Source of the DNA: Bedellia somnulentella
Lineage: Eukaryota > Arthropoda > Insecta > Lepidoptera > Bedelliidae
Assembly: GCA_963576735.1 (NCBI GenBank)
Contig: OY755184.1
Coordinates: forward strand, 7,812,001 to 7,876,000
Direction of reading: 5' to 3'
DNA length: 64,000 nt
Positions 10,789 through 22,200 of the stretch are shown here, one piece after another. Positions within the stretch are counted from its first letter, which is position 1; each line of letters starts with the position of its first letter. The notes beneath the pieces were generated by a model, which ran no database searches, was not told where the DNA came from, and worked only from the letters and a program-made list of their open reading frames with translations. The position numbers and the translations under genes are program-made.

Positions 10789-11830
10789 ATACTTACTTAT
10801 ACTGCCTAAGATCTAACTACCTCTGTAATAGTAATGATCGTTGATTTAGTTTGTAACTTATTGTTTAAGAAGCTCAAGTATTATTGATGACCAGGAATGA
10901 AGCTGTGATATAGCTTATATGTTCTACTCTCATATATGCCAGTTTACATGACAATCTAGTATATAGGTTATTACAGTTATTTGTCAGCAACAACAAAAGT
11001 CGCCCTAATTGCTAGATTGCCGTTAAAAGCATATGAATATTTAATTCAGCCCTGGGGGTTTAATTAATACATACTTTTTAATTTGACCTCGTATTTAATA
11101 GTTTTTAGTTTTCTCAAATTTTTCGAAGTGTAATATTAATGCGAAACGGTTTTTAAGTACGAGAATCGGGTAAATTAAATCGATCGATTTTACCAGTGTT
11201 ATGTTAAATTTATTTTTGATTTTAATTATTTTAACAAATTAGTAGTAAGTGGTTCTCAAAATGTTTATTTTATTAATTGTCGTTAGTCTTACAAGAAATT
11301 GAAATTTGTTTGACTCTTTCCTTGGCTCTATTAGACTGGGCTTATGTCTTGCTTTAAATAGATATGTTTTTGTTACAAGATAAGTCTTGTTATGAATGAT
11401 TATAGATATAATTGAGTGACGAACAAAAACAATCTTTTTTGGAACGTATCTTTGGTATAATCTTCAAATACAAAAAAAATACTATTAGTCGTTGATCATA
11501 CGAACAATAAGAAACACTTAATGCAAGGCATTCCTTATTCTAGTAGATCCATGTGGAATTAAAATATGTAGAGACACTCATTAACCATTATTTTGATTTT
11601 AATTATATTACTTATCCCACCAATGTTAAGTTTAAGTTTAATCCTTGATGATTGTTACCATTATTCAGTAATGATTTAGCTTGACAATATTTTATTATTT
11701 TTTAAAGTAGCTGCTAAGATATTTCAGCATCCGCCTGTTTATTGTTGATATGTGCCATATTGTTTTATATCATGGTTGATAGTGCAACTGATTGATATTT
11801 TGTTAATAAATGAATGATTCAAATACCTAT
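10789..11830 (+). other. Chk2 3' UTR region with poly(A) signal
   Basis: AT-rich sequence downstream of the stop codon without repeats that I recognise. An AATAAA lies at 11805-11810, the best candidate poly(A) signal, implying a 3' UTR of about 1 kb. Transcript end not known. Confidence 0.45.
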
Positions 11831-12257
11831 TGTTTTATCTTCTGATTGATTCACTTCTTTCTCTGTGGTGGGCCTAAATTTTTAGGTACTTAGTAATACT
11901 TTCTTAGGATTTGTTGAAATGTATTTAAATACGGGTATACTCATTGGTGTGTAGCAGTGAGCCAGGTAAGACTCGACCAAAGGACATCTTAAAAAGCCTT
12001 TGAAAACCAAAAAGCGAAGGGAATTAGATGCTTAAATTAGTCATGGCGTGCTCGCAGCCTACCTCCCCAAGTGTAGAGAAATAGTTCGCAATTCCGCTCC
12101 ACATTACCTCGTTACTTATCTCTATCAGTGGGAAGAAAGCTTAAATCGGCTTATTCCAGAAAAAAAACATCCCTAGAGTGATTTTTTGGAAAAACATGTA
12201 CAAGTTATCCTCACTGAATTGGGTGAATAATAGGAATACACAAAAAAATTCAATCAC

Positions 12258-12403
12258 ACTAACGCCTGATTTCTGAATTGAGTATTCAAGCTGAGAACGA
12301 CTTAAGTATCGTTTTGTCTCATTCAGTTGTTAAGATTTTAATGCGACAGAACGATATTTATGTTGTTCTCAGCTGTAATACTCAATTCAGAAATCGGGCG
12401 TAA
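12258..12403. mobile_element. MITE with long inverted repeats, TAA/TTAA target
   Basis: The body 12263-12400 (138 bp) is nearly all palindrome: cgcctgatttctgaattgag at the left matches the right end ending aatcgggcg in reverse complement. It is flanked by TAA on both sides. A second copy at 54104-54240 is flanked by intact TTAA, so the family probably targets TTAA, as piggyBac-type elements do. Confidence 0.8.
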
Positions 12404-13376
12404 GTACAGTCAGTTAAAGTCGAACATACTAAGCTAAGCTACCTAAATAAGCTCTAGCAGGACACTATTCTTTTAACTGTTGTGAATATGTGAAGAACCA
12501 ACTATGGAGCAGGAGCATTATGTATGTTAAATAATTGTAAATTACAACAACTGGGCTTATGTTCTAACTCCTCTCGGTAATTTTAATAGCATTAATCCTT
12601 TATAAGGCAGAAGTTTAATCAGAAATGCGAAATAACTTTTCATATCAAGGTCAGGTTGAAATTATGGTTGCCACAATTTGATCACTGCCTTATCAAGGGT
12701 TAATAAGTAGAAACATATAGAGATGAGCTTAACTTGCAAAATAATCGTCTGTACAAAATCGTCTCGAGGTAACAAAACTTATTAGTTTGGTATACATTAT
12801 CGATTTTACTAAACAATATTTTAATTGCCTATTTTACCAGGACGATATAATTACTTGCAGCCCCCCACTAAGCAGTAGTTATAACTTTATTTATCTGAAA
12901 TTTAAGTTGAGACCGTGCTTTGAAGTACACGGACATGGGCAAGGGATTTTTTCATGGTTATCTGATTAATATAGGGCTGAAAGTATTTACGTCTCTGATA
13001 TATTACGTAAGCTATTTAAAATCGATAATAATTGATAGAAAAATACAGTGTTTTTTACCTTCTGCTTATTTTGTACTAAATACTGTGTAGAACTGCACAA
13101 CTACTAAACATCTCTATATATCGATGACATCGTAGTATTCAATAATATATTTAAAAAGTATTCTAAACAATCATTATTTTCACGTGGTTGAGCCGCGCTA
13201 ATTTTATTTCTAGTGAGTTCCAATAATGGTAATACTTTTGATGAAAATAGAGCAAGTACAAAAAATAATGTACAATTTGTACTATGATATGGAACAATAG
13301 ATATATTATTCTATACTGAAGTAAGTATATAGTTTGGCAATATACAAAGATAGCGAGACCAAAATCTAAGTTCAAC

Positions 13377-13439
13377 GCATTTTTATAACTTTTAATACAT
13401 CAATAAAGTGCGTTGATGTATTAAAAGTTATAAAAATGC
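13377..13439. repeat. Perfect 27-bp inverted repeat (hairpin)
   Basis: Arms 13377-13403 and 13413-13439 are perfectly complementary around a 9-nt loop (taaagtgcg). AT-rich. There is no poly-U tract or other sign of a functional RNA, so it may be a template-switch palindrome or a MITE end. Confidence 0.75.
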
Positions 13440-13904
13440 ACCTATTTGATATTTTCGCCGATTTGTAAACTTTGCCGTAATTTTGATATTGTGATGATAG
13501 AAGATATTACTTATCATATATTTGCTTTGAGAACTTTTGTTTAAGATTTAATATAAAGCATATAGCCCAATAAATATTACAGTCTTAATTAAGACTTGAA
13601 TGGCTAAAAATTTAATGTTTGCCAGAGAATATGTATTTGATTTAGATTCCGTACCTACTATTAATTTTTAAGAACTTTATCAAATAAACACCAAAGTTTA
13701 GACTACAATACCAGAATTAACGAAAATAAGACAATTAGTTTCGTTCATGTTTGATGCCATAACCGATGTAGGCCGTTATCGTGTCCTTGAGAGGTCCTGC
13801 CTTTTTCATATTTTTACTAGAACGTTTGTCACTTACTGCCAATTTATTACTTATAAATCTATGATAACAACGCAATAGTTACAGGGAGATAAAGGGGCCT
13901 ATTA

Positions 13905-14275
13905 TTTAAAATAAAGAGCGGCTGAGCTCTAGCTACTCTAAGATATACCCGTGGCCGTGTATATTTATGTGTATTAGTGGCCGTGTATTACAGCACTAAC
14001 TAAACTAAGAAATCTAAGTGAAATTTGTCCGTGACGTCCTTGAAGAGTTTTTGAAACCAATTTGAGAGCGTTTTTATTACAAGCAAACTTTGCCTCTTTA
14101 TTCAGGCATATTCTCAACGCTATAAATCCCTAAAAAGTGGTAGCCAGGTCATCAGATTTTTAAATTCCCCTGCCACTTTTAGAAGTTTGGTGGCAAAAGG
14201 ATTGAATAATTAAAGAATGATGATGATGGGTCTCCCGCCACATCGCACAAAACTTACTACTTATACTACAATAAA
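13905..14275. repeat. Two R1 fragments in opposite orientations
   Basis: A + fragment at about 13910-13990 (gcggctgagctctagctact, then 'ggccgtgtatatttatgtg') and a - fragment at about 14105-14270 ('cgctataaatccctaaaaag', 'gggtctcccgccacatcgc'). Both are diverged. Confidence 0.5.
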
Positions 14276-15521
14276 ATAATAATCAGTTACTGTTAGTGTA
14301 GTTTTTATGACAATTTTATTAACTTCTATCGATAGTTTTGTCACTAGCACTAGAGAAAGATATGAAGGACATATTTAAATCTAATAGAGAATGTGCTCGA
14401 AAAGCAGGCATCCGAATTGTGAAAAATTAAGACCCATGTACGAAAAGCTTGATGAAGGTTAGCCCTAATCGTTAAAAGTGCTGATCGAGTAGAAACTCGA
14501 CGCAGAGGCCTACCCTTATCCAAAGGGTACCGTTTAGTCTTTACTATTTCATACATGTGTTTTCAAGGTATTTCTCATGTTTTCCTCTATAAAAACTAAA
14601 CTGTTATTTATGAGCAGCATTCAAGGATAGGTGAACGATGAAGGAAATAAGTGCGGGCGTGAAAACATAGATGTGATGACCATATACTAACTAACAGAAT
14701 TGCAAAAACACCATCTCCACAGAATCGGTTTTATCACAGACAGAGAAGAGTGATCACGTGTCAAGGAATGAAATAATAAAAAACAACATTATCTCAAAAA
14801 TGTATTGCATTTACATTATTTACATTATATAGCAATTTTGGGAACATTAATTATTTCAGTCTTCACAAAATAACCAGGCCTACAATATACAAACACTCTA
14901 ATCAACTCTTACATTCATCAACCATTTAGATTCATAATTATTTGCCTTTTATTTATTGCATGCATATTGACTAAGAAGTCAATAACAAATATCTATATAA
15001 ATCAATAAATATTATATCAATGGAACACAACAAAATATAAATAATGGAGTTCAATTAATATGAATTAAAAAAATACAAGTTAAATCGGTAACATAAAGTT
15101 TCAATTACATAAAATTGCCCCAATTCTGATTCTCAATATTTAAGACGATAACCGCATGCAAAATCGCCACATTATTTACTAATAGTAACTCCGATATCGC
15201 TTTCATAAATATATATAAATTAAACAACAAACTAAAACAGCGCTAGATATTACCAGACACATACAGAATCAGTCTTCAAAAATTGTCTTCGAGTTCTCAT
15301 TACTTTAATTAGCTTATTTTAACTCTATTGGCGACTATAATCTGTGATTTGTTTAAATACTTTGCACTTCATAAGCTGTCTCTGTATATATAATACAGGT
15401 AGCTGCACATTTCTAAGTGCTGGAAGGAAGATTCCAAACTTGGTGAAATCATCAAGTTCTGCTTAGAACAAGATGTCACCGAACTAATTGAATATTCTCT
15501 AAAAATTTGTTTCTATTGTCG
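14276..15521 (-). other. Intergenic / spinster 3' UTR region
   Basis: AT-rich, with no protein that I recognise. Overlapping AATAAA motifs on - at about 14948-14957 are candidate spinster poly(A) signals. An open frame at 14350-14556 (-) has no recognisable domain and is treated as chance. Confidence 0.35.
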
Positions 15522-15589
15522 CTAGTCTCGCGTCTCGGTTGTGTCTTGAGCAGTTCTATGCGAAGGCTCTGCATGCTGAATTTCTCCTT
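15522..15589 (-). CDS. spin: Candidate alternative last coding exon of spinster
   Basis: On -, ttttatttacag precedes an open stretch of 68 nt ending in TAG. If exon 8 splices from a weak donor inside its final codons (exon end 16292, g|gttggt), this exon joins in frame and replaces GWYT-stop with a longer tail containing EGEIQHAEPSHRT. The total becomes 502 aa with 6A (503 with 6B). Frame agreement, the good acceptor and the hydrophilic tail support it. The weak donor argues against it. Tentative. Confidence 0.4.
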
Positions 15590-16277
15590 CTGTAAATAAA
15601 ATTTGTTAAATAAGTATTTTTCCTTTATATTTTTGGTGCTGAAAGTATATGTGTATCAAGCCACTTTGCATTTGCATATCAAGCTGATTTGAGTTTTGCA
15701 ACTCACCTAGCTATATAATTTTCGAAGTAACTGAAACAAGGTGTAAGCGTTTCAAAACAAGTAAAAACTCAAATCATAAATATAAACATTAATTACTACT
15801 GAAAAGAAAGAAGAATTGAAAAATGGGAATAGATTTTTAGCAACTGAAAATAAAATATTTTTTGTCTTTGAATCCGATAGACTTACAACATGGAGTAAAG
15901 CAAAAGAAAAACATAAAAACGTCTAAATAATTATAATATTTATATAGTCAGTTGGCGTAAACGCCAAAATATACACCAAAGGCATAATAATAAACACATG
16001 CATGATATACTAGTAAAGGCTTGTGCAATATCGTTTCGATCAAGACGTCGAATATCATTTAAAATTTGCACTATTATATTCGATACATATTCACTAATTT
16101 GGATACAATGAAGGAAATATAACAGAATTATATAAATTTCTTTAATTCACTACTATATGCAATGCAGAATCCGCTAACAGTGATAATAAAAATCCTTATC
16201 AATGATGGCCTACGCAGTATAATTTAAGAGTTATTAAAGACCTTATACAACCATCGCATTAACAATACATACAAAAC

Positions 16278-19200
16278 TCAAGTATACCAACCCGCAATAG
16301 CTCTATCAACTTTCTGTTTATCCCGCACAATGTACAGCGAGGTGAGCAGAAACAGTATTCCGCCGAGAATTTCCACGAAACAGGTGATGAACAGAGAGTA
16401 CTGCAGAGATCTGAACTGAACCGCTTTACTCGCGGTTCCTGCGGCCGTGCTTGGCTCTAAACGTTTTTGTAGGTATGTTGATAACTGGAAATTTAAAACA
16501 AACATGTCAAACAACTGTGGATTAAAAAAATACGTTAACCCTGATATCCATGAAGAGATGGTAGAGTTACCAATACTTCTGTACATGATGTTACATTTGC
16601 CGCATTAGGAATTCGCGATGTGGATATTCACATATCCGAACAAATATTCTGTAAGCTACTAGGTACGCAATGTATCTTTCCTCAAGTCATATGCGTGCAT
16701 AATTTATTTTGGTTGTTAACGGTTAGGAAACCCACATTGCTGAGTTGTACTTAGTCATGTGACAGTATATTCGTAGGAAAACAGCGATAGGTCTATCCCC
16801 TATCACTTGAGTAGACTGTCCAAGCAAAACGTGGGTTCTCTGAGAACCAGATGACAATGTCAAATGATATCCAGAAATATTAGTACCTCTGCCACCCCTT
16901 CGGGGATTTAAGGTGTAAAGATAGAATCATAGTCACTTTTCACTTTGTTTAAAAACGCAGCCCAAATATACAAACTAATAATTTTTATTCATGAAATTTA
17001 AAGTTAAGTAATTAGAAGATATATATCTTACCACTCCAACAAGGTACGGACTTCCCGCGTCTCCAAATAAGTGAGAAATCAAGATTTGGAACGCTTCAGC
17101 AGTAGACCGGCGCGGGGGAATCACCACGTACTGAAATTATCACTACATTAGTACCTTGTTATGTCTTTATTAAGACCATAAGAGACACGTAAAACTACAC
17201 TGCCTACATTATTGACTACTGTGTATATGTGATGTGAACTTATGAATAGAAGACACAATAGAATCTACTTTTCGAATACGTAACTATACTCACGGCTGGA
17301 TTGTACCATATATGATATTATTTATGTTAATATACCACTAGTTGTTAATTTGCCGTGTAAAAAAACCCTTGAAAAGCTTCTTAACCCTTAGTCGCCTCAT
17401 TTAACACTCTGATATATATGAAATATTTAAATACATGGGTCTTAATGAGTGGTAAACTCCTAAATAATATCATATTTGATACAATCCAGCCGTAAGTTTA
17501 GTTACGTATTCGAAAAGTGGATTCTATTTACGATTTACGTTTTTACACTGTTTTTACAAGTTAAATATCTATTTATTCGCTGTAATAAGTAAGGGTCTCC
17601 CTAATAGTTTCTTTTTAAATACTGTCTCATATAACAATTGGGAAAAAGTAACTACTGTTATGACGTGACTAAGATATTCAAACAGACATTTGTGTATGTG
17701 TGTATATGGCTATTGTTATTTACTCTTCTCCGACTGTTTATGTATGTGTTGTTGATACATAAAAGCATTGAATACATTTATTGCTTCAAATCTTTGCTCC
17801 GCACAATCTGTCTAGAATTCTAACTTAGTTAACAATTAACAAAATAAAGTTATTATTTCTAAAAAACAATAACAATTTAAATCTAGTGACATCTAAGGTT
17901 TTAATCAAGTTATATTTTAATACATGGTTTTAATATGCACACACACACCACTAGCTGATAAAAACATTAGGACATATAGTTGAACATAGACCCTTTTCTT
18001 TTGTTGTAATTCGGTAAAAAATATATTTGTAAATTAACGCGATTGGTTAAAGTTGTAACTAAATAAAGCTTCTGATATAGTTTAATAACAAAATGAAAAT
18101 TTACTTTATTTAACATTATGATTATGAGTTTAATAACTATAATAAAATGGAAGAGCTACTATATATTATAGTAGTTGGCAATAATTAGTTTCTCATTAAA
18201 TTACGAAATGTTTCACTGTCCCGACACAGTACCTTAAAGTAAATTTGTAACATGCTATTTATTTTGATCACAATAATAAATAACATACATATAGTCACGG
18301 CTATAAATCCCTAGACGGGGTAACTTCCTCAGCCACTTTTAGGAATTGAATGGGGAAAATATGGTAAAATAAAGGTTGTTGGTGATGGGTCTCCAACCGC
18401 ATCGCCCAAAAAATCCCTTAATAGCCCCAATACCGTTAGTAGCCTCTTACGTAAGTACACCTTGGGGCGATCCATTAATTACGTCACACCAATTTCATGA
18501 TTTTTTGACCCCTCCCTCCCCCCTTGTCACACTTCGTCACAATTAACTACACCCTCCCCCCTTAGTGTGACGTCACATTTAGGTTTTTAGTTCAGGAGAA
18601 ACTGAAATTACTACATCACTCTGAAACTAACTTTTAATGCTTAAACGCTTACGGCGTTGTAAATTGAGACTTATTGCCTTTGAAATACATTCGCTATTTC
18701 GAAAACAATTATTCATTAAACTCTGCCAGAAAAATAGTATCAAAGGGTCTAGCAGGCTAAGGGAACAAGATTGGCCCCCGAAGCCGATCTGGCTGATTTT
18801 TATGGTGGTGCACCGGTTTCAGCCACGGTTACTGTGTGACAAAAATCAGCCCTCGATCTTCTTTTGTTTTGGAGATTTTTGACATTTACCAAATCATCAA
18901 GGTATTTTTTAAACTTATATTTTAGATAAACTACGCAAGCTAGAACAACCAAACCAAATCACGATAAACAAGAATAAAATGAACTTTTAATCGCAAGTTT
19001 TTACGGGGGGCCTACCAATAGTACTTCAGTCAAAAAATCATAGTTTATTTTTTTTAGTACATTTTTTTGACGTTTGCCGCGGAGGTACACCCGCCAAAAA
19101 AATCTCAAAAAGAGCTACTAAAGACATGTAAAAGTGCATTAAAAAAAATTTCCAAAAATCGTGGTGCGTCATGTCAAAAAATCGAAAATATTTGCAATAC

Positions 19201-22200
19201 AACACCAGTATTTAAGTAATTACGACGTGATAGCTCAGTGGGTAGAACACCGGTTGGTGTGCAAGCGACTAGTGTTCAAATTCCGGGTCGGGCCTACACC
19301 AATTTGTGTTTTCTAAAGACATATGTGTGGTTAATTATCACGGTTGTTAACGGTGAGGGAAAACATCGTGAGGAAACCCACATGGCTGAGTTGTACTTAG
19401 TCATGTGACTGTATTCGTACAAAAAAGGCGATAGGCCTGCCCTCTGTCACGTGAGTACACTGTCCATGCAAAACGTCACGTGATGTTCAGAAGTATTAGT
19501 ACCTCTGCCAACCCCTTCGGGGATATTCGGCGTGAACGTTTATGTTTATGTATTTAAGTACTAGAGTAGTATATATTTTATGTAAACTTGTTTATTAGAT
19601 TCTATTTATGAAGATATCATTTTGACATCTGAAATTTGATATTTGCAATTAAATGGTGGACTACAGTCTCAACACCTCCCTAAGTTACTGTTGGCATAAT
19701 ACAAATATGGATCAGATAAGAAAGCTCAAAGTTGCTCAATGTAGCTCAGAGGGCAATGGAGAGGGCTATGCTCGGGGTTTCTTTGCGCGATCGAATCAGA
19801 AATGAGGAGGTCCGCTGAAGAACTAAAGTCACCGACATAGCCCGAAGAGTTGTAAACCTGAAGTGGCAATGGGCGGGGAACATCGGTTTACAGAAAAAGA
19901 GTTTACATAAAATATATACTACTCTAGTACTTAAATACTGGTGTTGTATTGCAAATATTTTCGATTTTTTGACATGACGCACCACGATTTTTGGAATTTT
20001 TTTTCTATGCACTTTTACATTTTAGCTCTTTTTAAATTTTTTTGGTGGGTGTACCTCCGCGGCAAACGTCAAAAAAGTGTACTAAAAAAATAAACTATGA
20101 TTTTTTAACTGAAGTACTATTGGTAGGCCCCCCATAAAAACATGCGATTAAAAGTTCATTTTATTCTTGTTTATCGTGATTTGGTTTGGTTGTTCTAGCT
20201 TGCGTAGTTTATCTAAAATATAAGTTTAAAAAATACCTTGATGATTTGGTAAATGTCAAAAATCTCCAAAACAAAAGAAGGTCGAGGGCTGATTTTTGTC
20301 ACACAGTAACCGTGGCTGAAACCGGTGCACCACCATAAAAATCAGCAAGATCGGCTTCGGGGGCCAATCTTGATCCCTTAGCCTGCTAGACCCTTTATAG
20401 GCAACGAATACATCCAAACAAATCCGAGCATGTTGAAGATTAGTTTAGTATAATAATATAATAATTATACAAAGTTAGTTAACAACCGAAATATTTTTTT
20501 TAAACTTAAGTAGATTAAAACATTGTAGTGAGGGTTGTGAGGTCACAAACATGGAACTCCTCCCTCCCCCCTGTCACGATATGTCACATTTTGTGGACCC
20601 CCCCCCCCCCTTGAGGTGTGATGTAATTAATGGATCGTCCCCTTCCGGAAGAAATGGGGTAGTGCTATTCTATGCCGACACTACACAGCACTAAAATAAT
20701 AATAAATAACTGACCTAAATGTTGCATAGAAACTATTTACGTTTTGTAAAATAGTAGATTAGTATTTACTTTGACGTATTAAATGTCTCGAAATGACTGA
20801 GATCGGGCATTTAAAATCATGAGTCATGCAGGACCATAATAGCAAAATTTTTTTATACGGAGCCTACTACTATAGTGACTATAATTTCATTTATATTAAC
20901 CGACTTCAAAAATAATGAGGTCATTATTCGCTGTATGACCTAATATTTTGGGTTAGTATGGTGGCACCATCTAGTGAAAAGATGCTAACTGATACTAAAG
21001 TTTGAGTAAAAATAGAGGTATGATCGTTAATTTAATTCGGAGAATTTAATTGTACGAGTATTGTTTTGCAAGAAGAAGATTATACCGACAGAAAAAAGTA
21101 AGATTGGAAAGCATTAAGATAAGCAAATTAGTGGCTCCATCTAGTTATATGAGCAGAAAACAGAATAAGTATTAACACACACATATACTCTGGTTAGTGA
21201 TAGTTTCGCGCGTATCGAACAGATGTCACTAGTTTAAAAACAATTGAAATCGGCCCAAATGCATAACACACAATTACTTAATTCTAATGAGAATGACACA
21301 GTACTATTTCATTATCTCAACTAGGCGGTCTAATGAATTGTGTCTAATGAGAGCGGGGCTGATTTCAATACAAAAAACTCATGCAATAAAACGAACAAAA
21401 ACTACATGCATTAATAAAATAAGCGTAACCAAAGCGCATTCACGATGAGGTGAGTGTCGCCGTGTCTCTTACCAGCGACATATCGGACACGATCGCCCAG
21501 TTGAGATTGAGGAAGCACTCAGCGACGAAGACGAGCGCGAAGGGCGCGTAGAGATGTGTATCGACGAGTAGTAGGGCCAGGGTCATGGCCGGAGCGGACA
21601 GTAGTAGCCCGGCCCCGCACAGCAAGGGGTGGGCGCGGCCGCAGTACGGCAGTAGGGCTGCCCCCAGCCACGAGCCCGCGCCCACGCCCGCCAGCCCCGC
21701 CAGCACCGTCAGCGCGCCGAACACTAGCGACACCCTAATGCGAACCCATTTTACCTTGGACTATACACTCGTATCCAAACCACCAAGTACAACTTCAAAC
21801 ATTTGAACACTTATTTGAACACATTTTAATATTAAAGTATTTTTTTAAACATTTGAACAAACAAGTGTTCACATATTCGAAGTTAGATTTGATGCCGACA
21901 TATGTATATTCCAAGGCTAGTACTGTGTCGTTTCCCAGTGGCATGCGGTCTCACCAGGATTATATCGGCGACGACGGACCAAGTGAGGTTGAGGGCGAGC
22001 ATTCCGAGTAGAACGAGTAGTAGAGTGGCGGGTAGAGAGCACGATGAGGCTGCTATAAGGGCCAGGTAGACTAATGGCGCTGATATGAGGAGGGCGGCTC
22101 CGCATAGTAGTGGGTCTGATGCGGGGTCTAACTGGCGTAGTCTGCGGGCCAGAGCGGCCCCGCTGGGGACCCCGGCCGCGCCCGCCGTCATGCCAACCAC

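Larger units (their letters stand above)
18464..20642. mobile_element. 2.2 kb terminal-inverted-repeat (foldback-like) DNA element
   Basis: Ends: ggggcgatccattaattacg (18464) and the reverse complement of about the same (ggggacgatccattaattac, from 20642), then C-rich subterminal tracts with gtcac motifs on both sides. Long inner inverted arms (about 18744-19588, without the SINE, and 19900-20400) share hundreds of bases. The centre (19589-19899) is unique apart from a LINE fragment. Target duplication is at most TT, so the superfamily is unresolved. No transposase. A SINE interrupts the left arm. Confidence 0.8.
18290..20692 (-). repeat. R1 copy split by an inverted-repeat transposon
   Basis: R1 (reverse orientation) runs 18290-18463 as far as 'gcctcttacgtaagtacacc'. 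It resumes at about 20643 with ccggaagaaatggggtagtg and ends at 'gccgacactacacagc'. The two halves join to give the expected R1 order, proving that the 2.2 kb between them is a later insertion. It lies within spinster intron 6 (between exons 6A and 7). Confidence 0.8.

Noticed and set aside
21556..21806. Open frames on + opposite spinster exon 6A
   Set aside because: Mirror frames of a GC-rich exon. Exon 6A on - has splice sites, frame continuity and homology.
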